Of a stretch of DNA of 64,000 nucleotides, positions 31,147-41,417 are shown piece after piece. The notes under the pieces were generated by a model. It was not told the DNA's origin. It saw only the letters and a list, made by a program, of their open reading frames with translations, and made no database searches. Made by a program: the position numbers and the translations under genes. Location of the stretch: contig SHXD01000009.1 of NCBI GenBank assembly GCA_009693505.1, forward strand, positions 1 through 64,000. The letters run 5' to 3'. Position 1 is the stretch's first letter; the number at the start of each line of letters is the position of its first letter. Origin of the DNA: Limnohabitans sp. GTDB lineage: Bacteria > Pseudomonadota > Gammaproteobacteria > Burkholderiales > Burkholderiaceae_C.

Positions 31147-32556
31147 TTAACGATTTTCACGGTCACGAGATCGGAGACTGTCGCGCGATCTGGGATCAGG
31201 AGGAGCACTGTTGGGGACAGAGCTTGTGGCTGCATTGTTCGCAGGCGTATCGACAGGGGCCGTAACAGTTGAGGGTGTTGCGGTCATTTGCATCAATTTA
31301 TCGAGTGGCAGATACATCAGGTTAGAACCTTGTTTGCTGTCAATCACCACCTTGGTGACGCTAGAGTAAATTTGCTGCATGGCATCTAAATACATGCGAT
31401 CACGCGTCACTTGAGGCGCATTTTGATACTCGGGCAAAATGGACTTGAACCGCTGGGCATCACCTTCTGCTTGCGCCACAATTCGTTCGCGATAGGCTTG
31501 GGACTCCTCCTTCAAGCGCGCTGCAGCGCCAACTGCACGAGGCACAACATCGTTGGCATAAGCTTGCGCTTCATTTTTGGCACGCTCGCGTTCTTGGCCC
31601 GCCTTGAGCACATCATCAAACGCAGCTTGAACTTGTTCGGGCGGACGAACGCCGCCTTGTTGCAAGTTGATGCCAACCACTTCAATACCCACCTTGTAAC
31701 GGTCCAAAATGTTTTGCATCAGGGCTCGAACTCTAGGCGCAATTTGATCGCGTTCTTCTGCCAAAGCAGAATCCATTTTCATTTTGCCCACCACCTCGCG
31801 TACGGCTGTTTCAGCAGCTTGCACAACGGCTTCTGTGGGGTTTTTACTTTCAAATAAATAGGCACGAGCATCGTTTAAGCGGTATTGAACAGCGAATTTA
31901 ATTTCGACAATGTTTTCATCTTCCGTGAGCATGGCTGACTCGCGAAGACCGGTGGCTTTGATGACGTTGTCGCGGCCAATGTCAACAGAACGAATTTGCG
32001 TGACAAACACCAACTCGTTTTTTTGAATGGGGTAAGGAAAGCGCCAATTGAAACCAGCACCGACCGTGGACTTGTATTGGCCAAATTGAGTGATCACGGC
32101 TTGTTGTCCCTCTTGGACAATGAAGAAACCTGTACCCAACCAGATTAGGAGTAAAGCACCCAATATGACACCAATGCCTAAATTGCGAAACACAGGGGGC
32201 AAACCATTGAAGGGCGAGCCATTGGGCTGGCCTTTGTTAGGCGGACCGCCATTTTTGCCACCCAAGAACTGCGAGAGCTTGCGATTGAGGTCACGCCACA
32301 ACTCATCCAAATCTGGAGGCCCCGAAGATTGACCAGGTCGGTTAGACGGGTTGCCTGAATTTGAAGGCTGAGGATTTGGAGGCTGCTGTTGGGAACCATT
32401 GGCGCCTGGCGGATTGCCAGGGGCATTGGTGCCGTCTTGACCTTCAGAAGCAGGTTTGTCGTCGCCTCGGCCCCAGCGTGGATCGTTCAAATTGAACATG
32501 CCACGAAGGCGCTGCGGCAAGACTGACCAGCTAAATGCACGGTATTTGGAATTCAT
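31147..32556 (-). CDS. hflK: FtsH protease modulator HflK
   Basis: Partner of HflC, 469 aa, larger than the E. coli protein (about 420) because both tails are long. A Gly/Pro/Asn-rich N-terminal region (NAPGNPPGANGSQQQPPNPQ) precedes the membrane helix near residue 130 (GVILGALLLIWLGTGFFIVQ). The SPFH domain starts at EGQQAVITQFGQYKSTVGAG, and a Ser/Pro-rich tail ends with RSRDSLRSRDRENR. The usual HflK N-terminus FNLNDPRWGRGDD occurs at residues 21-33, so the Met at 32499 is an alternative start. Confidence 0.94.
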   Translation of the reverse strand: MNSKYRAFSWSVLPQRLRGMFNLNDPRWGRGDDKPASEGQDGTNAPGNPPGANGSQQQPPNPQPSNSGNPSNRPGQSSGPPDLDELWRDLNRKLSQFLGGKNGGPPNKGQPNGSPFNGLPPVFRNLGIGVILGALLLIWLGTGFFIVQEGQQAVITQFGQYKSTVGAGFNWRFPYPIQKNELVFVTQIRSVDIGRDNVIKATGLRESAMLTEDENIVEIKFAVQYRLNDARAYLFESKNPTEAVVQAAETAVREVVGKMKMDSALAEERDQIAPRVRALMQNILDRYKVGIEVVGINLQQGGVRPPEQVQAAFDDVLKAGQERERAKNEAQAYANDVVPRAVGAAARLKEESQAYRERIVAQAEGDAQRFKSILPEYQNAPQVTRDRMYLDAMQQIYSSVTKVVIDSKQGSNLMYLPLDKLMQMTATPSTVTAPVDTPANNAATSSVPNSAPPDPRSRDSLRSRDRENR

Positions 32557-32611
32557 TCGCTTTTCTACGCTTTTATATGACTGGTCTCATTGTGCACAAT
32601 CAGAGCGACAA

Positions 32612-33802
32612 TTATGAAAAATCATCTTCATTTTCCCCGAATTTATCAAGGTCAAAGCGCGGGTCAGATACGGGTTCGGGGTTTGAAACTGTTCGAAATA
32701 CTTCTTCAGCAAGCATTTTGCGCAACATTGGCACGCCTTGTCCCGATTGGGCACTGACAAATAGGCGCTTCAAAGGGACGCCATCGACTTCATACAGGTC
32801 GAACATTTCAAGCGGTTGCCGCTCGGGAGGGAGATTGTCTATTTTGTTGAAAATTAGCCACTGCGGCACATCTTCTGCCCCAATTTCCCGAAGCACTCTT
32901 TTGACCTCGTTCATTTGCTCCTGATAGTTAGGGTTGGAAGCATCCACCACATGAAGCAACAAGTCAGCATCGGCAGCCTCCTGCAAGGTGGCCTGAAAGG
33001 CATCAATCAAGCCATGCGGCAAATCTCGAATAAATCCCACCGTATCGGAGACCGAAGCGCTGCGGCCAGCCTCCCCCAAATACAGTTGACGTGTGGTGGT
33101 GTCTAAAGTGGCAAACAATTGATCAGCAGCATAGGCACGCGCTTTGACCAATGTGTTGAACAAAGTAGATTTGCCGGCATTGGTGTAGCCCACCAAGGAA
33201 ACGTTGAAAGAGTTGCGGCGATCGCGTTGTCTTCTCTGGGTAGAACGTTGTTTTTTAACTTTAGACAAGCGATCCTTGGTGCGCTTGATGGCGTCATTGA
33301 TCATGCGTCGGTCAAGTTCAATTTGAGTTTCTCCCGGGCCACCGCGTGTACCAATGCCGCCACGCTGACGTTCAAGGTGTGACCAACGGCGAACCAAACG
33401 GGTACTCAGGTATTGGAGGCGCGCCAACTCAACTTGCAATTTGCCGTCATGACTGCGCGCGCGTTGACCGAAGATTTCAAGAATGAGCAAAGTTCGGTCG
33501 TTCACGGGCAGACCTAAATGACGCTCGAGGTTGCGCTGCTGAGCTGGGCTCAAAGACTGATCAAACAGAACCTCATTGGCGCCCATTTGCTGTGCCATAA
33601 ATTTAATTTCATCGGCTTTGCCAGAACCCACAAAAAGGGCAGCGTCGGGGGCTTTGCGCTTGCAAGTCATTTTGGCCACAGGCTTGAGGCCTGCCGTTAA
33701 GGCCAGTTGACTGAGCTCATCTAACTCTGCATCAAAATGTGGCAAGCCAAAATCAACACCCACCAACAAGGCGGGCGTTGTGTCAACCGAATCGCTGTTC
33801 AA
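32612..33802 (-). CDS. hflX: ribosome-associated GTPase HflX
   Basis: GTPase that splits stalled or heat-damaged 70S ribosomes. Length 396 aa. The N-terminal HflX domain and Arg-rich linker (RTKDRLSKVKKQRSTQRRQRDRR) precede the G domain: G1 GYTNAGKSTLFN, G3 DTVGFIRDLP and G4 NKID. The start is TTG at 33800-33802; the only in-frame codons between it and the hfq stop, which is in the same frame 9 bases up, are CGC, GCT and GTT, so no ATG or GTG is available. Translational coupling to hfq is likely. Confidence 0.95.
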   Translation of the reverse strand: MNSDSVDTTPALLVGVDFGLPHFDAELDELSQLALTAGLKPVAKMTCKRKAPDAALFVGSGKADEIKFMAQQMGANEVLFDQSLSPAQQRNLERHLGLPVNDRTLLILEIFGQRARSHDGKLQVELARLQYLSTRLVRRWSHLERQRGGIGTRGGPGETQIELDRRMINDAIKRTKDRLSKVKKQRSTQRRQRDRRNSFNVSLVGYTNAGKSTLFNTLVKARAYAADQLFATLDTTTRQLYLGEAGRSASVSDTVGFIRDLPHGLIDAFQATLQEAADADLLLHVVDASNPNYQEQMNEVKRVLREIGAEDVPQWLIFNKIDNLPPERQPLEMFDLYEVDGVPLKRLFVSAQSGQGVPMLRKMLAEEVFRTVSNPEPVSDPRFDLDKFGENEDDFS

Positions 33803-33811
33803 AACAGCGCG

Positions 33812-34063
33812 TTAAGCCGTCGGCTCGTCGACGGCTTCGTCCGAACCTAAAAGGTTGACTGCTCGGCCGGGGACAATGGTGGAAATGGCGTGTTTGTAAA
33901 CCATTTGAGTGACCGTGTTACGAAGCAGAACCACGTATTGGTCGAATGATTCAATTTGGCCTTGGAGTTTGATGCCGTTGACCAAGTAAATGGACACTGG
34001 CACATGCTCACGACGCAATGCATTGAGGAAGGGATCTTGCAAAAGTTGCCCTTTGTTGTTCAC
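33812..34063 (-). CDS. hfq: RNA chaperone Hfq
   Basis: Hexameric Sm-like protein that pairs small RNAs with mRNAs. Length 83 aa. Sm1 ([20 protein letters not shown]) and Sm2 with [11 protein letters not shown] are intact, and the N-terminal [16 protein letters not shown] is canonical. The C-terminal tail after VNLLGSD is short, as in many betaproteobacteria. The start codon is GTG (34061-34063) with GGAG 9 bases upstream. The 91-base gap to der contains a weak -35-like TTGCAC; hfq may have its own promoter there. Confidence 0.97.
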   Translation of the reverse strand: MNNKGQLLQDPFLNALRREHVPVSIYLVNGIKLQGQIESFDQYVVLLRNTVTQMVYKHAISTIVPGRAVNLLGSDEAVDEPTA

Positions 34064-34154
34064 GATATTCTCCGTGTTTTGAATTAATTTAAGGATTTCA
34101 CCTTAACACTTAAAAGGAGCATTCTGTGCAAGTCCCCTTTAAAAACCTTACAAA

Positions 34155-35495
34155 TTACCCCGCATCTTTGTCAGCAAAGGGGTTTTGAGACGTTTTCATT
34201 TCAATGCGCAGCGGCGTACCTGACAAATCAAAGGCTTTGCGGAAACGGCCTTCCAAATAACGTTTGTAGGTTTCAGTGACGTGCTCTAAAGAATTGCCAT
34301 GAACCACAATGACCGGAGGGTTCATACCGCCCTGGTGGGCATAACGCAATTTAGGACGGAACATGCCGCCGCGTTGCGGACTTTGAAACTGAACCGACTC
34401 AAGCAACAGGCGCGTTAAAACGGGTGTGGTCATTTTGACCATGGCCGATTTGTGGGCCTGCGTGATGGATTTCCAAACAGGTCCCAGTCCTTGGCGTTTT
34501 TTGGCTGAAATGGTGTGCAAGTTGGCAAACTTCAAAAATGGCAGTCGACTTTCTATCGATCGGTTCACCAATTCGCGTTGGTACGAATCGACTGCATCCC
34601 ACTTGTTAACCGCCAACACCACAGCACGACCGCTGTCCAAAATAAAGCCAGCAATGTGAGCGTCTTGTTCTGTCACGCCCTGAGTAGCATCCAACAGCAA
34701 TAAAACGACATTGGCCGATTCAATGGCTTGCAAGGTTTTAACCACCGAGAATTTTTCAATGGCTTCAAAGACTTTGCCCTTGCGGCGCAAACCGGCCGTG
34801 TCAATGAGCTCGAACTTTTGTCCGTCGCGTTCAAAGGGAACCGTGATGGCATCTCGGGTGGTACCCGGCATGTCAAAGGCAACCAAGCGCTCTTCACCAA
34901 GCCAAGTATTGATGAGGGTTGACTTGCCCACATTGGGGCGCCCTGCCACCGCCAGCTTAACCACAGTAGGGTCTGGTTCAGCTTCAGCACCTTCTTCAGG
35001 CAACAGCAGCGGGTCCAGGGCCAGCTCTACCAAGCTTCGCACACCTTGGCCATGCGCGGCCGAAACTGGAATGACATCGCCTAATCCCAGTTCGTAAAAC
35101 TCGCTGATTTGAACACCCTCGCGCATCCCTTCGGCCTTGTTGGCAACCAACAAGCAAGGCTTGCCAATGCGCCGCAAATATTTGGCAATGTCATAGTCTT
35201 GCGCAGAAACGCCTGCACGGGCATCGACCACAAAGACAACCACATCGGCCTCAGCAACTGCTTGCTGAGTTTGTTTGGCCATTTCTTTGTAGATGCCATC
35301 ATGGGCATCAGGCTCAAAGCCACCCGTATCAATGACGATGTATTCATAGCGACCCTGCCGTCCTTGCCCATAGTGGCGGTCGCGCGTGAGACCCGCAAAG
35401 TCAGCGACGATGGCATCGCGACTTTTAGTGAGTCGATTGAATAAAGTGGACTTGCCCACATTGGGGCGTCCGACCAAGGCCAGTACGGGTTTCAA
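34155..35495 (-). CDS. der: ribosome biogenesis GTPase Der (EngA)
   Basis: Essential GTPase with two tandem G domains and a KH-like C-terminal domain, acting in 50S maturation. Length 446 aa. P-loops are [12 protein letters not shown] (residues 8-19) and [12 protein letters not shown] (near 187), with DTAGL and NKWD motifs in the second domain. The start is TTG (35493-35495): [11 protein letters not shown] is the family N-terminus and an in-frame TGA lies 12 bases upstream, ruling out an earlier start. It follows bamB by 20 bases. Confidence 0.97.
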   Translation of the reverse strand: MKPVLALVGRPNVGKSTLFNRLTKSRDAIVADFAGLTRDRHYGQGRQGRYEYIVIDTGGFEPDAHDGIYKEMAKQTQQAVAEADVVVFVVDARAGVSAQDYDIAKYLRRIGKPCLLVANKAEGMREGVQISEFYELGLGDVIPVSAAHGQGVRSLVELALDPLLLPEEGAEAEPDPTVVKLAVAGRPNVGKSTLINTWLGEERLVAFDMPGTTRDAITVPFERDGQKFELIDTAGLRRKGKVFEAIEKFSVVKTLQAIESANVVLLLLDATQGVTEQDAHIAGFILDSGRAVVLAVNKWDAVDSYQRELVNRSIESRLPFLKFANLHTISAKKRQGLGPVWKSITQAHKSAMVKMTTPVLTRLLLESVQFQSPQRGGMFRPKLRYAHQGGMNPPVIVVHGNSLEHVTETYKRYLEGRFRKAFDLSGTPLRIEMKTSQNPFADKDAG

Positions 35496-35515
35496 ATCTA
35501 TCTTTCAGCTGGGTG

Positions 35516-36688
35516 TTATTCGGCTCGAAGTGCTTGCACCAAGCCACTCTGAGTCACGATCACCCAATTTTTACCAACACGCAAAGGTGTCATTGCAATG
35601 CCTGATGCATCGACTTGAATACGGCCAATGGTTTGGCCATTGCTGTCATCTATCCAATGGGCCATACCCAAACTGTCTCCTACAAGCAACTGGCCGGCAG
35701 CCCAATGAGGCGCAGTGAGCCCTCTAAAACGGAACGCTTCTGATTGCCAAGCGACTTGGCCAGTGCTGCGTTGCCAAGCCACCAATTTACCGTCAGACTC
35801 AGCGCCAAAAAGCAAAGACTCGGAACCACTTAAGCCGACATGCCCTTGTGCTGCACGCGTCCATAAGTTGCTGCCCTTAAGGGCATCGACGCAGGTGACA
35901 GAAGTTTGAAATGCTCTGGCGCAAATGACATTGTTGACCCGCGATACACCCGCCACCAAGTCAATCAAACGCTCGACTTCGTTGGTACCGCGCGAGGCGC
36001 CAATGGTAAGTTCGGACATCGAAACGCCGTTGGCAGGGTTCATGGCCACCAAGCGACCAGAAAGGCCCACCAGAAGCCTGTCTTGGAAAGAAGTCAGGAT
36101 ACCGGCTTGCTTCAAAACCAAAGGATCGCCAGCGCGTTGTTGGGTCCATAACCTTTGTCCAGATGCACCATCAAAGGCCATCACAGTTCGATCAGCCATT
36201 AGAACAAAGACACGTCCACCGGCAACCAAAGGCGATGTGAAAGAAGATGCTGGTAACTTGACCCGCCAGATGACTTTGGCATTTGAAATGGCAATTAATT
36301 CGTTGGCTTGTGAAATGACGGCAAAACGCTCACCGTCGCCCCCAATGCCAGCGGCAACAGGTGTGTTCAAAGCATGACGCCATGATTCGGCGCCCGTTTC
36401 GGCATCTAACAAAACAACAAGGCCGCTGCCCGTGACCAAGGCCAAACGACCTTCGGTTAAGTTGTGGCTTAAGAGTGCATTGGAAGTTGGGCTGATGGGG
36501 CCAATTTGGAGTGACCAGGCTTTGCTGATGCTCAATTGGGATTTGAAGTCGGTCAAGGCTGTCGGGCTAGGTTTATCGGGGGTGCTTGAACAAGCGACCA
36601 AACCCATTAGCAAGACGCCGACCGTTGCAAAGGACAGCCAAGTCATGCTTTTCGCCCTCATCTCAACAGAGAAGGACTGAAATTTCAT
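35516..36688 (-). CDS. bamB: outer membrane protein assembly factor BamB
   Basis: Lipoprotein of the BAM complex that inserts beta-barrel proteins in the outer membrane. Length 390 aa. The lipobox LVAC ends a hydrophobic signal (WLSFATVGVLLMG), with the lipidated Cys at residue 33. The PQQ-like beta-propeller repeats show as GLVVLLDAETGAESWRH, VMAFDGASGQRLWTQ and LVAWQRSTGQVAWQ. The ATG at 36688 overlaps the yfgM stop (ATGA); a Met nine codons later (36661) would give a shorter signal n-region and is also possible. Confidence 0.94.
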   Translation of the reverse strand: MKFQSFSVEMRAKSMTWLSFATVGVLLMGLVACSSTPDKPSPTALTDFKSQLSISKAWSLQIGPISPTSNALLSHNLTEGRLALVTGSGLVVLLDAETGAESWRHALNTPVAAGIGGDGERFAVISQANELIAISNAKVIWRVKLPASSFTSPLVAGGRVFVLMADRTVMAFDGASGQRLWTQQRAGDPLVLKQAGILTSFQDRLLVGLSGRLVAMNPANGVSMSELTIGASRGTNEVERLIDLVAGVSRVNNVICARAFQTSVTCVDALKGSNLWTRAAQGHVGLSGSESLLFGAESDGKLVAWQRSTGQVAWQSEAFRFRGLTAPHWAAGQLLVGDSLGMAHWIDDSNGQTIGRIQVDASGIAMTPLRVGKNWVIVTQSGLVQALRAE

Positions 36689-37350
36689 TTCGACGCACCT
36701 TTTGCAACATCAGGGTCTACGCCCAAAGCATTTAACTTGGCTGCAATCAAACGACGGTATTCAGAATTTTCTTCCATCTGACGCCATGCATCGGTGTAAG
36801 CTTTGATGGCATCTTGCGATTTGTTTTGAGCCGCGAAAATATCGCCTTGAACGTCTGAGGCCAGTCCGGCAAATGCAGGATCAAAGGGTTTGGACAGCGT
36901 TTTCAAAGCCTCATCAAAGGCTTTTTGTTGTGCTTGTAAGTTAGCCAAGCGCAAACGGGCCAATTGTGCACTGCCTTGATCGGATGCACTTTCGCTGGCC
37001 CACTGGAGGGCTGCTTTTGCTGCATCAGGCTTGTCGGTCATTTGAAAAGATTTGGCTGCCAGCAAGGCAGATTGAGCAGCGAATGTGGTGCTCGGGAAGC
37101 GCTCCTTCATATCGGTCCAAGCACGCTCAAGCTTGACCATGTCACCAGAAACTACTGACTTTTCAAGCTCATCGAAGAGTGCCGATGCCTTGCCAGACTG
37201 CTGGCCTTGCCAATATTGATAGCCATTCCAGCCAGCGTAAGAGCCCATCACGACAATCAACAGCCAGGTGATGGCATTGCCGTATTTTTTCCAAAAGTGC
37301 TTGAGTTCATCAAGTTGCTCTTGTTCTTCTAGATCGAGATGTGATGCCAT
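36685..37350 (-). CDS. yfgM: YfgM family membrane-anchored TPR-like protein
   Basis: Ancillary periplasm-facing protein of the Sec/chaperone network, 221 aa. The N-terminal cytoplasmic part MASHLDLEEQEQLDELKHFW precedes one membrane helix (AITWLLIVVMGSYAGW), then a helical-repeat domain (AQSALLAAKSFQMTDKPDAA, AQLARLRLANLQAQQKAFDE). A longer frame from 37464 is rejected because the family begins at this Met. The gene lies 13 bases after hisS and overlaps bamB by 4, the common hisS-yfgM-bamB-der order. Confidence 0.93.
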   Translation of the reverse strand: MASHLDLEEQEQLDELKHFWKKYGNAITWLLIVVMGSYAGWNGYQYWQGQQSGKASALFDELEKSVVSGDMVKLERAWTDMKERFPSTTFAAQSALLAAKSFQMTDKPDAAKAALQWASESASDQGSAQLARLRLANLQAQQKAFDEALKTLSKPFDPAFAGLASDVQGDIFAAQNKSQDAIKAYTDAWRQMEENSEYRRLIAAKLNALGVDPDVAKGASK

Positions 37351-37363
37351 ATTCAACTTTAAT

Positions 37364-38695
37364 TTAAGAGCTGGATTGTAGGCTGTGAGCCCAGGCATCC
37401 AACTTTTCCAGAGATTCTGTCCTTTGAGCCCCGCCGCCATCGCGCAAGGGCTTGACTGAAACATTATTTTGAGAGAGCTCGTCTACACCAAAAATGAGGG
37501 CATAAGCCGCACCACTGCCGTCGGCTTTTTTAAATTGAGTTTTCATGCTGCCAGCGCCCTCTCCTGAGCCTGCGTGCATTTGAACATTGACACCCAAGGC
37601 GCGAAGCTGCCTGAGGTGTTTCAAAACCAGAGGCAAACTGTTTGCATCGGGCACGATGGCATAGGCATGGGGCGTGGCATCGGGCAATTGCACACCCTGC
37701 TCTTCTAGCAAGGCCAAAACACGCTCGAGTCCTAGGGCCCAACCCACAGCAGGCGCGGGCTTGCCACCCACTTGCTCGATCAGGTAGTCGTAACGGCCAC
37801 CCCCACACACTGTGCCTTGAGAACCCAACTGATCGGTGATGAACTCGAACACAGTGAGGTTGTAATAGTCCATGCCGCGAACCAAGCGAGGATTTAACGA
37901 ATATTGAACACCATTGGCATCGAGAATTTGGCGCAATGCATTGAAGTGGGCGAGCGAAGCTTCACCCAAAAAATTCATCAGTTGAGGGGCTGACTCAACC
38001 ACTTCTTTCATGGCAGGATTTTTGGTGTCCAGAATTCGAAGCGGATTGGTATACAGACGACGCTTAGCATCCTCGTCTAAAACAGCTTGGTGTTTTTCAA
38101 AGTGTCCGATTAAGGCCGCTCGATGCGCCAATCTCTCTGGTGGTTGCCCCAAACTATTGAGCTCAAGGCGCACATCTTTCAGACCAATGGCTTGCCATAA
38201 ATCATGGGCCAACAAAATAACTTCTGCGTCAATTTCGGGCCCCTGAAAACCCAAAACCTCAGCGCCAATTTGGTGGAATTGTCGGTAGCGCCCACGTTGC
38301 GGACGCTCGTGCCTGAACATGGGGCCGATGTAATACAAACGCTTACCGCCCTCGTAAAGCATGTTGTGCTCAACCACTGCACGCACAACGCCTGCAGTGC
38401 TTTCAGGACGCAGGGTGAGGGCTTCACCATTTAAGCGATCTTCGAAGGAATACATTTCCTTCTCAACAATATCGGTCACTTCGCCCAAGCCGCGAACAAA
38501 AAGAGCCGTGGGCTCGACGATGGGCGTTCGAATGTTTCGGTAGGCATACCGAGCCATTAAGTTTCGCACAATGTCTTCGAGCCATTCCCATTTGGCGGAC
38601 TCACCGGGCAATACATCGTTCATGCCTTTGACGGCGGTGAGTTTTTTAAACGCGCTCGCTTTGGAAGAAAGTTCTTTGGATTGAATGTCAGACAT
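37364..38695 (-). CDS. hisS: histidyl-tRNA synthetase
   Basis: Class II aminoacyl-tRNA synthetase, 443 aa. Motif 2 reads [16 protein letters not shown], the histidine-binding signatures are [15 protein letters not shown] and [10 protein letters not shown], and motif 3 is [12 protein letters not shown]; the anticodon-binding domain fills the last 100 residues. A frame extending to 38899 adds a sequence unlike synthetases, so the start is [19 protein letters not shown] at 38695. It is 7 bases after ispG. Confidence 0.97.
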   Translation of the reverse strand: MSDIQSKELSSKASAFKKLTAVKGMNDVLPGESAKWEWLEDIVRNLMARYAYRNIRTPIVEPTALFVRGLGEVTDIVEKEMYSFEDRLNGEALTLRPESTAGVVRAVVEHNMLYEGGKRLYYIGPMFRHERPQRGRYRQFHQIGAEVLGFQGPEIDAEVILLAHDLWQAIGLKDVRLELNSLGQPPERLAHRAALIGHFEKHQAVLDEDAKRRLYTNPLRILDTKNPAMKEVVESAPQLMNFLGEASLAHFNALRQILDANGVQYSLNPRLVRGMDYYNLTVFEFITDQLGSQGTVCGGGRYDYLIEQVGGKPAPAVGWALGLERVLALLEEQGVQLPDATPHAYAIVPDANSLPLVLKHLRQLRALGVNVQMHAGSGEGAGSMKTQFKKADGSGAAYALIFGVDELSQNNVSVKPLRDGGGAQRTESLEKLDAWAHSLQSSS

Positions 38696-38702
38696 AAAAA
38701 AA

Positions 38703-39998
38703 TTAAATGACAGCGTTTGAGCTGCCGCCAAAGCGGTTGTCGATGTATTGCTCGACAAGGACTTGAAACTCTTTGGCAATGTTGTCGCCACGCAGGGTGA
38801 GTTTTTTCTCACCATCGATGAACACCGGTGCAGCCGGGGCTTCGCCAGTGCCGGGCAAACTGATGCCGATGTCGGCATGTTTGCTTTCACCAGGCCCATT
38901 GACGATGCAGCCCATGACGGCCAACTTCAAGTGCTCGACGCCAGGATAACGACTGCGCCAAACAGGCATTTGAGCGCGCAAGAAATCGTCGATCTGTTTG
39001 GCCAACTCTTGGAATGTGCTGCTGGTGGTGCGGCCACAACCTGGACATGCCGTGACACTGGGTACAAAGATTCGCAAGCCCAAAGACTGCAAAATTTCTG
39101 AGGCAATGACCACTTCTTGGGTGCGAGACTCACCAGGCTGAGGCGTGAGCGAAACGCGGATAGTGTCGCCAATTCCCTCTTGAAGCAAAATGGCCAGCGC
39201 TGTGCTGGAGGCAACGGTACCCTTGGTACCCATGCCTGCTTCGGTCAGCCCCAAATGCAAAGGGTAATCCGTGCGTCTACCCAGTTCTCGGTAGACGGCG
39301 ATCAGGTCTTGTACCCCCGAGACCTTGCAAGACAGCATGATTTGAGCACGAGCCATGCCCATCTCGTGTGCCTTGTCGGCAGAAGTGATGGCCGACGTAA
39401 TGAGCGCCTCGTACATCACTTGTCTGGATTCCCAAGGTGCTTTTCTCAGACTGTTTTGATCCATCAATTCAGCCAACAACTCTTGGTCTAAGCTTCCCCA
39501 GTTGACACCAATGCGAACAGGTTTGTTCCAACGGATGGCAGCTTCAATCATTTGTCCAAATTGCAGATCGTGCTTATCCCCTTTTCCAACATTGCCGGGA
39601 TTGATTCGGTATTTGGAAAGCGCTTCGGCACAAGCCGGGTGATCGATTAGCAATCGATGTCCGTTGTAATGAAAGTCACCAATCAGGGGCACATCAATGC
39701 CCATTTTGTCGAGCTGATCTCGGATATGGGGAACAGCCTCTGCAGCCTCTGGCGTGTTGACAGTGATCCTCACCAATTCCGAACCTGCCAAGGCCAATTC
39801 TTTGACCTGAATGGCTGTGCCGATGACATCAACGGTATCGGTGTTGGTCATAGACTGAACACGAACGGGCGCTTGCCCCCCCACCGTGACAATGCGTTGG
39901 CCCCATACCACTTGAGCTTGAAGGCTGTGCCTTTGAAGGGGAACAGCCGCAGGAATGGCCTCGGCCATGATCTTAGGAATGACAATAGGTTGCATCAT
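38703..39998 (-). CDS. ispG: 4-hydroxy-3-methylbut-2-en-1-yl diphosphate synthase IspG
   Basis: Iron-sulfur enzyme of the MEP isoprenoid pathway, converting MEcPP to HMBPP. Length 431 aa. Cluster cysteines are visible in [12 protein letters not shown] and [16 protein letters not shown]. The N-terminal TIM-barrel part includes VQSMTNTDT and [17 protein letters not shown]; the insertion typical of many proteobacterial IspG proteins is present. Two consecutive Met codons (39998, 39995) overlap the rodZ stop. Confidence 0.96.
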   Translation of the reverse strand: MMQPIVIPKIMAEAIPAAVPLQRHSLQAQVVWGQRIVTVGGQAPVRVQSMTNTDTVDVIGTAIQVKELALAGSELVRITVNTPEAAEAVPHIRDQLDKMGIDVPLIGDFHYNGHRLLIDHPACAEALSKYRINPGNVGKGDKHDLQFGQMIEAAIRWNKPVRIGVNWGSLDQELLAELMDQNSLRKAPWESRQVMYEALITSAITSADKAHEMGMARAQIMLSCKVSGVQDLIAVYRELGRRTDYPLHLGLTEAGMGTKGTVASSTALAILLQEGIGDTIRVSLTPQPGESRTQEVVIASEILQSLGLRIFVPSVTACPGCGRTTSSTFQELAKQIDDFLRAQMPVWRSRYPGVEHLKLAVMGCIVNGPGESKHADIGISLPGTGEAPAAPVFIDGEKKLTLRGDNIAKEFQVLVEQYIDNRFGGSSNAVI

Positions 39999-40624
39999 TT
40001 TTTGACCTCTAGAGTTGGAGGATTTGAGTCGTTGGGGTTGTTGCGGCGAGCGGTGTCAGGGGTAGAACTATCAAAGACCATGGCCTTAGGAAGATCCGCT
40101 TGCATTGAATCAGGGGCTGCTTGTTCTTGAACCGGAGGCATGGTGGGAACCACTTCTGACACCTCAGGTTTTGTATTTGGATTGAAAACAATGAGTTGCA
40201 AATCGGCGGAGTAAGCCCAAGCCACAAGGCAAATGACCGCAAACAAGATCCAAAGCTTGCGCCCTTTCGGATCGGTGCCGCTAGGTTGATTCAGTCGATG
40301 CAGTCTATTGGAAGACCTGTTGTCAGATTCAATGAGCTGCAAGGGTTTTAAACCATTGGTCATTTGAGGCATCAGTGCCAAAACAGGCTCGGAATCAATT
40401 TTCAAAAAACGACAAACTTTGGCAGCCAATGCACGTGCAAAAACCGGCTCAGGCAAATGCTGAAATTGATCTGCCTCAAGGGCTTCCAGTTGTTTGATAC
40501 TGACTTTGAGGTTCACAGACAACACCGCCAAATGCAAGCCTGCTTTTTCACGTGCAGAGCGCATGATGCCTCCTGGAGAGCGGGGGGACAGGGGCACCGA
40601 AGCCTCATCGATGGTTTCAGTCAT
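39995..40624 (-). CDS. RodZ-like HTH membrane protein lacking the periplasmic domain
   Basis: Cytoskeletal MreB partner family. Length 209 aa against about 300-340 aa in typical RodZ. The N-terminal HTH_25 domain is clear ([53 protein letters not shown]), followed by a basic segment and a membrane helix ([15 protein letters not shown]). After it only about 70 low-complexity, Pro-rich residues follow and there is no DUF4115 beta domain. The stop overlaps the ispG start, so nothing of the missing domain remains. ATGs at 40648 and 40636 are earlier alternatives; 40624 overlaps the pilF stop by 8 bases. Confidence 0.83.
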   Translation of the reverse strand: MTETIDEASVPLSPRSPGGIMRSAREKAGLHLAVLSVNLKVSIKQLEALEADQFQHLPEPVFARALAAKVCRFLKIDSEPVLALMPQMTNGLKPLQLIESDNRSSNRLHRLNQPSGTDPKGRKLWILFAVICLVAWAYSADLQLIVFNPNTKPEVSEVVPTMPPVQEQAAPDSMQADLPKAMVFDSSTPDTARRNNPNDSNPPTLEVKK

Positions 40625-41417
40625 GAGAGGCGCCATCCTGGTATGCACGCCATTGCGCTGAATTTGAAAAATGAAGTCCTAACATCTTGCCCCAATGGTT
40701 CTTTTTAACTGCTTGATTCTGGCGCTCTGCAAGCTGCAAAGCAAGCCAGATAGATTGTGCACTCACAGAGGAAGAATCATTCAAGTATTCGAGAATTTTC
40801 TCAGCTTCTATCAACTTTCCCAACTGAATTTTGAGCTCAACCAGTTCAAGTGCCTCAGAAATCAAGCCTGGCTGTTGGGCGAAGGCATCTGACATCCTCT
40901 CGTTAGCAGCCTCAAATTGCTTATTTCGCCTGAGACATTGGCCCCAAATCCAGTTCGTCTTGACCTGCTCAGGGCCCATGGAAAGGCTCAATGCCCGCTT
41001 GAATTTTTCAAATGCCGCTTCAAAATGGCCATTTTGGCAATCAAAAATCCCCCGTTGAAAGGCAATTTGAGGATCTTGGGGGGCTGCATCCGCGGCCAGT
41101 TGAAAGTATTGTTGAGACAAATCCGCCTTGTTTTGCTGCCGAAAAAGAAGGGCTTTGAGCACCAAAGCAGGTGCATGCTGAGGCGTCAAAATCAATGCTT
41201 GATCGACTTCTTCCAATGCAAAGACAGACATTCCCGCATGAAAATAGGCCGACGCCAAGGCCGTTCTAGCCTGCGTGCGCGCTAACAATTGAGAATTCTC
41301 TGCGCCCTTGGAAAACCACGCCCTAGCAAGTGGCAAATGTAAGGTCATTGAAACAAAAAGTAAGCCCATCAGAAGCCTTGCCCCAAAATTAGGGGCAAGT
41401 GCAGCGGGTCTTGACAT
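40617..41417 (-). CDS. type IV pilus biogenesis/TPR protein PilF-like
   Basis: Tetratricopeptide-repeat protein of 266 aa in the position of pilF/pilW, which helps assemble the secretin of type IV pili. After an N-terminal signal (LLMGLLFVSMTLHLPLARAW) come several TPR-like helix pairs, for example ASAYFHAGMSVFALEEVDQA and ALILTPQHAPALVLKALLF. No lipobox Cys is seen, whereas PilF is normally a lipoprotein. A longer frame to 41459 is rejected; the ATG at 41417 overlaps the rlmN stop by one base. The function assignment rests mainly on its position between rlmN and rodZ. Confidence 0.75.
   Translation of the reverse strand: MSRPAALAPNFGARLLMGLLFVSMTLHLPLARAWFSKGAENSQLLARTQARTALASAYFHAGMSVFALEEVDQALILTPQHAPALVLKALLFRQQNKADLSQQYFQLAADAAPQDPQIAFQRGIFDCQNGHFEAAFEKFKRALSLSMGPEQVKTNWIWGQCLRRNKQFEAANERMSDAFAQQPGLISEALELVELKIQLGKLIEAEKILEYLNDSSSVSAQSIWLALQLAERQNQAVKKNHWGKMLGLHFSNSAQWRAYQDGASHD

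Noticed and set aside
38696-38899. 68-codon N-terminal extension of the hisS frame
   Set aside because: It overlaps ispG and does not resemble synthetase sequence; a proper start lies at 38695.
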